Shown here in pieces: positions 56,461 to 64,000 of a stretch of DNA of 64,000 nucleotides. This DNA is from Ixodes scapularis. Lineage: Eukaryota > Arthropoda > Arachnida > Ixodida > Ixodidae. The notes under the pieces are model-generated. The model ran no database searches. It worked only from the letters and a program-made list of their open reading frames with translations, and had not been told where the DNA came from. Every line of letters begins with the position of its first letter. Position 1 is the stretch's first letter. The translations under genes and the position numbers were made by a program. The stretch is from the NCBI RefSeq assembly GCF_016920785.2, contig NW_024609839.1, forward strand, positions 19,035,085 to 19,099,084, given 5' to 3'.

Positions 56461-56765
56461 AAATAGCGCGTTGTGTTCGTTGCATGAAACACTTGAGCAT
56501 GTGGTTTTCTATTCTACGAATGCGGAACTTTTTGGGCAGAACTTCGAGCAGTGCTGCAGATAGATATTTTCGTGGAGTGGAAGAGCGCGAAGTTTCTCCT
56601 TTTCGGCGACAGTGCACAGAGCAGGGCATGGGAGCTGCTCTCCCTCCTTGGTCTATATGCGCTGTGGCGGTCGAGGACAGATCACTTGGAGGTTCCAGAT
56701 CAAGGGATCCAAGCCCGCGTGGCAGCACTTCTGCGACGGCTTTCGGTACGTGAGCAGACTTCTTG
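56445..56765 (+). pseudogene. LINE ORF2 C-terminal end, fragment 2
   Basis: Frames read ETLEHVVFYSTNAELFGQN, then FVEWKSAKFLLFGDSAQSRA, LLSLLGLYALWRSRTDH and a final QHFCDG-like block, needing two frame changes. This is the zinc-finger and helical tail of the LINE family to which fragment 1 (38,109-38,640) seems to belong. The two fragments do not overlap. Confidence 0.55.
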
Positions 56766-57069
56766 AGGCGACCTAGCCACAAGGGCTTGAATGCTGGTCT
56801 CTATTTGGAGCGCGTTTCCATAACCGCGCTCTGTAGGCTCAGCGCTAAATAAGAATTACCGGGCCACTGCGCAAGTGTCTCCGGTGCATGTGACGCTACA
56901 AAGAAATGACCGAGCCACATACATTTTGAATTTGTGTGTGAATCGGGGTCCTCGCCTGTCAAACAGTGTTCCCTGTCATGATAGGTGTATGGCAACCAAT
57001 GTGATCATTTTAAAACTTTGTAAATAGACACACATTTAATAAAAGTTTTTGGTGAAAAAACAAAAAGGA

Positions 57070-57300
57070 TAGGTGGCCGAGTGGCCTTGCGCACACCAGC
57101 TCGGAGCACGTGGAGCGAAAGCTCGCGCAGCAGAACCCAGGAATCCTGGGTTCAATCACCACCCCTGCCCGTTTCGATCTGGATGAGCATTGTACCGGCG
57201 TGCTGTCGTGTATCACTACTGCGTGGTGCACGTTAAAGACCCCAGGCTACCGTTTGTGCTGCACTGGCTAAATTTTCCATCTACACAGAGTGACTCGTCG
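57070..57300 (+). mobile_element. tRNA-derived SINE
   Basis: The head GGTGGCCGAGTGGCC is a good A box of the Ser/Leu tRNA type, and GGGTTCAATCAC (57,148-57,159) is the B box. The tail includes GTGGTGCACGTTAAAGACCC and CTGCACTGGCTAAATTTTC, shared with 24,891-24,985. Length is about 230 bp. Confidence 0.75.
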
Positions 57301-58090
57301 AAGCTTTGAAATGGCTGTCTGAATATCCACACAACCCCATCTATTGGGCTAAACACAGCTCGTTTATTTTATTTTTTTTTCTGCGATTTTGACTCTGTGT
57401 TGAAAAACAAACGAATGTTTCACAGGTCATTAACGTCAGGGATCCGCTCTAAGCGGTACTTGCGAGACGCGCAAATACCGCTTAGACACGCGAGGTACAA
57501 GAATCGTAGCATCACCTGTTTAATTTGCTAGAAGTGTAGTAACCGATCAAGGCAATGGAAGTTTGAACACAAGTACAAAGCATACAAAGCACAAATTCCC
57601 ACGAGGTGCGGCTAAAAGGGACCAATATGTGTCTCCTTGACGAGGCAATCACCTGAGGTTTGCACTTCAGACTGCAAAACATGCTAAAAAAACAATAAAT
57701 TAAAAACATTTTACAATAGATTTATATATTCACCTAGCACAAGCACAGTGCAAGGGGAGCCAACAGCTCAATTAATACACAATAACGAGAGAATAAAAAC
57801 ACAGAGGATAAGGTGTTTTTTTTTTAATTACTGACGGGGAGGGGGTTATCCTTGTCGAGTTGTGCTTGAAATATTCTACTTTACTTTATTACGCATAAAT
57901 AATAAAAAACTAAAAAAAAAGGAAATTTGCAGTCTTTTTTTTTCTCATTGGTAGATGGTTCCACTTTCTTGAGCAAGTTCAGTAAAAAAAGGGTGCGTAT
58001 TGCATGAGGCTATAATTTTATTGTCATTACTTTGGGCACCATAATATGCTCGGGACCAGCTACCCCACGAAGGATATGGTGCGTAGGTTT
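57301..58090. other. No recognised gene
   Basis: A short hairpin around CTAAGCGGTACTTGCGAG / AAATACCGCTTAG (57,448-57,486); otherwise AT-rich with A/T homopolymers. Confidence 0.4.
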
Positions 58091-58099
58091 CTTTTGTTT

Positions 58100-58600
58100 G
58101 CTGAGAAGTATTTGTTCACAAAATAAATGAAGCCGTGTTTAACTGTAATAGGTTAAAGTACCTAGGCAGCAACTTGAGAACTCAGAAAATGGTAGTGTCA
58201 CAAATTTGTTATATAGGTAGCAGTTGGCAAAAGTTGTACGCATAAGCAATGTTCGTAGGGCCCTTTCAAAAAGTGAAAGAAGTCGATCTAAATCAGTTTT
58301 ATTGCACATACCCCAGGATAAGATGACAATACACATGAGGGGAGTGATCTAGGCACAAGTGTAATTCTTTTCTACACTCAGTGATAGGTGTTTTTAGCCG
58401 GCATATTATATCCAATAGATCCCGCTATTTTTATTCTCAGGTTGCTAATGTAATCATTTCGACTTAAGTTAGTTTTAAAGCAAACCCCTAAACCCCTGCA
58501 GGCATTTGTTTGCGTAATTTCTCAACTGTTGATACGAAACGTTGTGTCATAATGCAATAGCTTATTTAAACAAAAACTTATAATCTTTGCTTTCTTTACA
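58100..58600 (-). pseudogene. LINE RT C-terminal fragment
   Basis: Minus-strand reading gives LGVCFKTNLSRNDYISNLR, then a frame change, then SWGMCNKTDLDRLLSLFERA with LRTLLMRTTF. This is the post-catalytic and thumb region of a CR1-like RT. Catalytic motifs are absent. Confidence 0.6.
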
Positions 58601-58620
58601 TTTACTTATTGTAGGATAAC

Positions 58621-61363
58621 GAATATAAACTTTGTTTTATTTACATCTACTTATTGTAGGATAACGAAGAAAGATCGGCCATAGTTGGTTTAGTTTCTTT
58701 TTAAAGTATATGATTCAATTGAACTCAACCAAACATGCGTCCGTCCGTCTTTGCGTTCTCCCGTTAAATCTAGCAAGAAAACTAATGTCACGTGACATGT
58801 ACACCTATTGAGTTTCTTCGGTAAATTTATTAGAATATTTGACGTCCCAAGACCTTCAAACCAATAAAGTATATCCGCTAAACTAAGAGGGAAATGTTAC
58901 CTCACGTGACCTACATATTACCTCACTCTTCCTGCAAAATTTAGTGGAGTAACTCATGTCATGTGGCCTAAATATCAATCTAAGTTACATGCCATATTTA
59001 TCGATCAATAAATAAAAATAGGTTTGCCTACACTTTCCGAAAAGGCTGTCGAATGTCTTTCAAAACGAATTTCAAAGCTGACTTTTCAATTACTGCGTTG
59101 CCTGCATTTTAGAACTTTGAATACAAAGGTCGTCGCCAATGTTTTGTGATGAAGTTGAAAACTGAGCTAGTTCGTAATCGGTAGATATGGTGGACAAAAA
59201 CAGCGCAAATGACCAGGACCAAAGAAGGAAAATACACGACAGGCGTGTGACTGTGCGATGCGTTGTTGTTTGTCCTTTTTTTTTATAGGTGAATGTGTAC
59301 CTTACGTGTTTGCTTTCTTTACTATAAGTGCAAAAAAGAAAAAAAAAAAAACAACAGTAGTAGCGAGTCGGGACCTGTCCTGTTCTGTATGTCCCTTCTT
59401 CTGTTCTTGTCACTCGCGCTGCTTTTGAATTTTGTTTACAACGTGTAAGTCAATTTTTAGGTTCACGGCAGTCGCCGTTTGACTATGGTTTTGCCCACAT
59501 CGGAAGATGAGTTGATGTCAAAGGTATAGCAGGGATTGACGTATCTGAAATTTACATGGTGGTGTAGTATACCGCCAATACAGGGATCGTACAAAATTCA
59601 AAATAAAGACTCGATTGAAAACTGAGCAGTTCGTCTTGTCGGACCCACAAAGTTGAGTACCGTGTAAACACTGGAGCAGCATGAGTCTGAATTCTAAAGT
59701 GATAGGGAAATTGCCGCTACCATAAGGATTTATATTTTGCAGGCAACTGAATGAAAGCAGAGCGAACAGGACTGCAAAATAGAGCGATGAGGTGCGTAAT
59801 TGTTTATTTAATCTGAGATTACAGGACCGTAGCGTTTCTTGGAAGCATCCCAATCTTCCTCATTGTAGCATTTAAAGCACTGGCGCCGCAGTCCATTTCA
59901 GTTCAGGGAACTGTGGAAACATAAATGTAAAGGTCGAATTTAGTCACAGGAAAACCAAAGCTATAGCCGCATTTGACAAAAAAAGTTGTAAACGTGTAAA
60001 TCTAAATGTAATCGCCTTAAACATAATCTGTGTATATTTTTTATGCCTTTCGTAAGAGCCACTTTTCCGCAAATGTACTTCTATCGTAGCTCCGCCCCGT
60101 GCTGCCAGCCAAGTGTAAAAGAAGCAGGAAGAAGAAAATGAAGCGGAAATGACGTCATCGTAGATGTCAACTGACTGCTGCTCGCCTCTCACTAGGCTCA
60201 GAGAAGTTGCTACGATGAAGTCACCATGTCTTTGACAGAGAAGACGCGGTGAACAGGTTCGGCCATTACCTGAGGCAATGGACTTTTTTCCAGTAAGCTC
60301 CTGCGCTTTCGTAGGCCTTCTATCATTACCTTGTTTCCTTATGCCGCCAGTTCCGAAGGCCACCGAAGGCCCGACCAACATTGTCATCCCCTATATTTGT
60401 GCGTATTTTTTTTGTTATTCTTTTTGAGTATCGGTAGCGTGGGACATACAAAGTATTGAAAAATGCTGCAGCGGCTCAGTGTCAACGTGTTCTAAGGGGC
60501 GGACGTATGTTGGGCTGCTTTCCATTGTAAAGCGCAGGCAATTTCCCAAACGGCGCTCCTTACTAAAAATGTAAATTCCTCCCAGTTGTTAAAACTAAAA
60601 GTTGTTTACGCTAGCTACCGTCCAGTTTTCGTGCAATTATCTAATTCAGAAGATACGCTACGGTAAGCCGCACCGCACTCAGTTTTTTTTTTATGTTTTA
60701 AGTGCTTCAGCTTTCTTTCTTTTGTCTATAGCATTTCTATTAGGTTTGCAACAAAAAACAGCTATTCCCGTTCTAGATTCCTAGTCAGTAAAACGTAGAG
60801 AGAAATCAGATGCCCTTAAGGTGCATCGTACGTATTCAATAGAGTTCCACTTCTCCTATTTGTTACAAGTACGGCATAGGAAAGGTAGTAAATATTTCGA
60901 CATTCACGTACAAAATAATTTAAGATATTATTTTGACGTCTGTGACGCCACTCCTTTGAGACGTGGCAATTAAAAAAAATCATACTGACGTCCCCCATGA
61001 AAATAGTTCTCCTTCTTCTCATATCCCACTAAAACTTTGGGATATTTGGGGCTTCGCAGTTCGGACTGGAAAGTGCCCGAATGTGGCGGTCAAACAAATA
61101 TCGCCTTCTTTGCAGGCGGCATCGCATTCAACACGCATTTTCCGTACACAAAAGCGCAGTCTACTGCAGTTTGTATAATGTGTTAATTATTGTACAATGC
61201 AAAAAAAAACAAAAAAACATCAAACTACAGCATCAACAAAGACCGCAAGTAACCTTTGCTTGTTTGTGCCTAACATTACAGAATGCGGCACTGTTGCTTC
61301 TCATAATTTATTTCACGTGTTTCCACAAACAATGGCGCTGAATGTCGCTTTATAAAATTGGCG
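58621..61363. other. No recognised gene
   Basis: Frames up to 147 codons (59,944-60,387 minus) lack recognisable domains. A GTGGACAAAAACAGCGCAAA block at 59,188 resembles the word set of the hairpin at 38,651 but does not form a hairpin here. Confidence 0.35.
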
Positions 61364-61445
61364 GTTGATTGAAAGATGCGTGATACACGCATCTTTCAAT
61401 CAACTGCGGCGCGTTTGTACGAGATACTCGTACAAACGCGCCGCA
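61364..61445. repeat. Two abutting perfect 41-bp palindromes
   Basis: 61,364-61,404: arms GTTGATTGAAAGATGCGTG / complement around ATA. 61,405-61,445: arms TGCGGCGCGTTTGTACGAG / complement around ATA. Both have 19-bp perfect arms and the same 3-bp loop, with no base between them. Confidence 0.95.
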
Positions 61446-62261
61446 CCTTTTTCTGCCCGCACCGGTCAAGAGATGTCAAAGAGGCAGTGTCTTCATTTAC
61501 AACGTCCTATTTAAGATTCCGACAGTTTCGTATTTAACCCATTCGTTATACACGAACCAAACAGAAAATCTAAACTAAACAACAACTCACGAAACCCGGT
61601 TAAAAACGGCGGAAGCCAGATGCAAAGCGAGACTGCAACGATACGAAGATGCTCTCGCACGATGTAAAGGCACAAAAAGCGTGCCAAATTTCTCAGTGTC
61701 AGATAATGTACGCACTTAAATTTATTACATTCAGGGAAGACAGAGGGCTATGCAGCTCGCCTCTGTCTTAAATTCGAAATTTGTATTTGAGACGCACGCA
61801 GAAATGACGTGCGAAAGCTCAGAGCACCGCCACCGGGAGTGTCACGTCCGAAAGGATCAACTCTCGAGCCAGTCCCACACACGCGTTGAATAAGACATTG
61901 TCACTGCCAACTAAGACCGAAACCTCTTGGGTACGCGACACATTGCTTCGTCAACACGTCAACGCAACAGCGACGATTTCATCAAAAACTAAACAGAACG
62001 AAACCTCGAAACGGCTACCGATGCGACGGCTGCATTGACGAAGCACGTCGAAATCATATAGCCGCTATTTCGACGTTTTAGAAAAGTGACGTCACAGACG
62101 TTGAAATAATGTTTTTAAATATTCTGACGGTACACATCGAAATAGTCACTGCTAATAGAAAACCTTTCTCTGGACCATTGTACTTAGGAGCTTTCGCATC
62201 AAAAGCAGCAAAATGCAGTGAAGCTTCAAAGACAAACCACTAAAATCAGACAAAAGAGTCA

Positions 62262-62440
62262 AAGTACAGGCTAGCTGGTGGAAGTCAACCATTTCGTCGT
62301 TTACCCTGAGACTGGGTTTTTGTTTTTTGAAGAGCAGAAGTAACAGAAAAAACAGACAGGTCTCAATTGAGACCTGGCTGTTTTTTCTGTTACTTCTGCT
62401 CTTAAAAAAAACCAGTCTCAGGGTAAACGACGAAATGGTT
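62262..62440 (+). mobile_element. Leader plus 154-bp palindrome, copy 1
   Basis: AGGCTAGCTGGTGGAAGTC is followed directly by an inverted repeat of about 75-bp arms (62,287-62,440) centred on TCTCAATTGAGA. A similar leader precedes the palindrome at 63,041. Confidence 0.7.
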
Positions 62441-62610
62441 CACTAAAATCAGTAATAGCAATTTCTATTGTCGTGTTGATAATCACAATGACAACATGGT
62501 AGCGCCAGTCGTTATAGCAGCTCTATTTGTGTGTTGGATGTATCCTGGTAATTGAATATTTACTTATTTAAATTACTGAATGCCCTTCCGATATGTCTCA
62601 AAACTAAGGA

Positions 62611-62630
62611 GTGTGTGTGTGTGTGTGTGT
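62611..62630 (+). repeat. (GT)10 microsatellite
   Basis: Ten GT units followed by TTTTAG. Confidence 0.9.
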
Positions 62631-63017
62631 TTTTAGATTATTATTGGGAAATGGGTATTTAGTATTTTCCGGTCATTTCTTAAGCCGGGGTCACACTGCT
62701 GCTTCATTACAAAAAGTGCAGTCTGCAAGCACGAGTCACCTCAAAATCTCTGGTTCGAATGCCGCGTGCCAAGTTTCTCCTTGAGCTCATTGCTATGCAG
62801 TATTCGAAGCACGGACCTCGCAGTGACTCGTGTTCAAATCTATGGAGCCAAATGGCTACATAGTGCGGCTTTGGGCATGAGGTGCCGATAGTTCTGTCTA
62901 CGCAACAGAATCCATACATTTACACAGGCAGAGCTATGTCAAAATTATCCCAGCAAGATTTCCTTTTAGTAATGGGCTGTTGCTCGGACTAATTTAGTCA
63001 GGAAGCAATGGTGAGGG

Positions 63018-63243
63018 TGCAGGCTAGCCGGTGTAAATTCAGCATAGTTGTAAACCCGAGATCGGAGATACTGGCAAGGGACAAAACACAGAAGGACACG
63101 GAAGAACACTTCGTCCCTGTCGTTCTGTGTTTTGTCCCTTCTCAGTAACTCCCGTCTCGGGTTTACATTTATTGAGACTTCGTCGGTGTCGTTCTGTGTT
63201 TTGTCCCTTGTCATTATCCCCAGTCATGGTTTACAACTATGCT
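63018..63243 (+). mobile_element. Leader plus palindrome, copy 2
   Basis: GCAGGCTAGCCGGTGTAAAT leads into AGCATAGTTGTAAACC (63,041-63,056), mirrored at 63,229-63,243. Inside, TTCTGTGTTTTGTCCCTT occurs twice forward (63,122 and 63,192) and once inverted (63,076), so one arm has been duplicated. Confidence 0.7.
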
Positions 63244-64000
63244 TAATTTAAGTTGGACAATGTTGTCACGATGGGAATTATCCAAGGTTACGTACGACCT
63301 TCGTTATACTTACTCTGGCAAGATCCACTTTCACAAACCAAATCGTTGCAGCAGTCGGCGTGGATTTTGCAAGGTTTCCCTGCACAATGATGTAGAGATC
63401 AATGAATTAATAGGCCACGGGCGGCCACCTTATGGTTAGTCACGTCTGAGTAGAGCCCCTCTGTATTGCAAAAGTAGCGAACAGCTTTGATCTCTCCGCC
63501 GAGCTCAACGGTTGGCCGGTGTATGACACGTTTCCTTCTCTGGAGCTCCACCCCTTTGGCCGTCATTAAGAATCCAGGAGGTTTGGCCGTGTCTCCTCGT
63601 TAGCTGCACCAGCTACGCGGGGTTCCCTTTACGACGGTCAGATCCCGACTTGTTTGACGACTCATTATCGTGTTTCCTCTAGTTTACTCCATGTTTATTA
63701 GAGTATTAACTTTCACGTAAAGTTTGTTTCTTGCTTCATTAATATCTGAACCTCTTGTATATTTCAATCTTGCACATATTTATACATATTAGTGTTGTAT
63801 ACATACATTGCTTCTAGTATGCGGCCTTTCAATAATTTATTTGTTGTATTTCATCTGTTGTGAAAACTGTCTAGTGCGAGCCCTTTTATAACTGATTTTT
63901 ATAAATTGCCCGTTAAAATGATGTAGAGTGATGCCTTTCAATAACATTTGTTCTGTTGTCTCTGATAGTGTAAATATTTTATCTTAGCATATGTAAAATA
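63244..64000. other. No recognised gene
   Basis: Short frames, TATA-rich 3' part; possibly a retroelement 3' UTR but no motif supports it. Confidence 0.3.

Noticed and set aside
56031..56782. 153-167-codon frames rich in Pro and Arg
   Set aside because: They run through the minisatellite and the antisense of a LINE fragment.
59944..60387. 147-codon minus-strand frame
   Set aside because: No domain, no supporting splice or promoter signals; left as unassigned DNA.
62690..62775. tRNA gene suggested by GGTTCGAATGCC
   Set aside because: Only a B-box-like word; no A box or cloverleaf could be drawn.

Overview
The window reads as repeat-rich, gene-poor chromosomal DNA of a chelicerate arthropod, most likely a hard (ixodid) tick. 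The basis is the kind of non-LTR elements seen (CR1-like, RNase H-bearing I/Jockey-like and others), tRNA-headed SINEs of the type found in ticks, and one divergent intronless ionotropic receptor gene. No species is assigned, and no database search was possible.

Layout. 0.3-7 kb: decayed LINE fragments (a Jockey-like RT at 0.3-1 kb and a CR1-like copy at 4.6-6.8 kb, both minus strand). 7.4-10.2 kb: a tRNA-like sequence, a small inverted-repeat element and AT-rich DNA. 11.26-27.36 kb: a nested stack. A decayed Ty3/gypsy element on the plus strand (5' LTR piece, RT/RNase H, integrase, 3' LTR) was hit by a minus-strand I-type LINE (11,550-16,037). That LINE has a near-complete ORF2 and an 11-bp target duplication. 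The gypsy was also hit by a plus-strand LINE (about 16,804-22,007) whose ORF2 looks like an in-frame mosaic of a CR1-like front half and an RNase H-bearing back half, and by a 562-bp insertion in its integrase.

27.4-34.9 kb: mostly anonymous DNA with a SINE at 31.2 kb and the best candidate host gene of the window, an ionotropic-receptor-like protein on the minus strand (31,682-33,619). 34.9-45.5 kb: a run of inverted-repeat elements and arrays. It includes two TTAA-flanked MITEs that share one TTAA, a 61-bp tandem array, a striking 80-bp-period array of 40-bp hairpins with embedded TGACGTCA sites, and an element with TAGACCC termini.

45.9-55.6 kb: exon-like blocks with good splice sites outline an old multi-exon gene, now frameshifted. 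One intron carries a 4.5-kb TTAA-flanked element with 676-677-bp terminal inverted repeats that itself contains other inverted repeats. The next intron carries another TTAA MITE. 56-64 kb: minisatellite, more LINE and SINE fragments, and a cluster of near-perfect palindromes, two of which follow the same short leader sequence.

The most interesting items are the mosaic LINE, the large TTAA fold-back element, the hairpin array at 39.7-40.4 kb, the paired 41-bp palindromes at 61.4 kb, the leader-plus-palindrome elements at 62.3 and 63.0 kb, and poly-C/G tracts that sit at proline codons in three unrelated retroelement reading frames. Family assignments come from recognised motifs and remembered family features, not from alignments.
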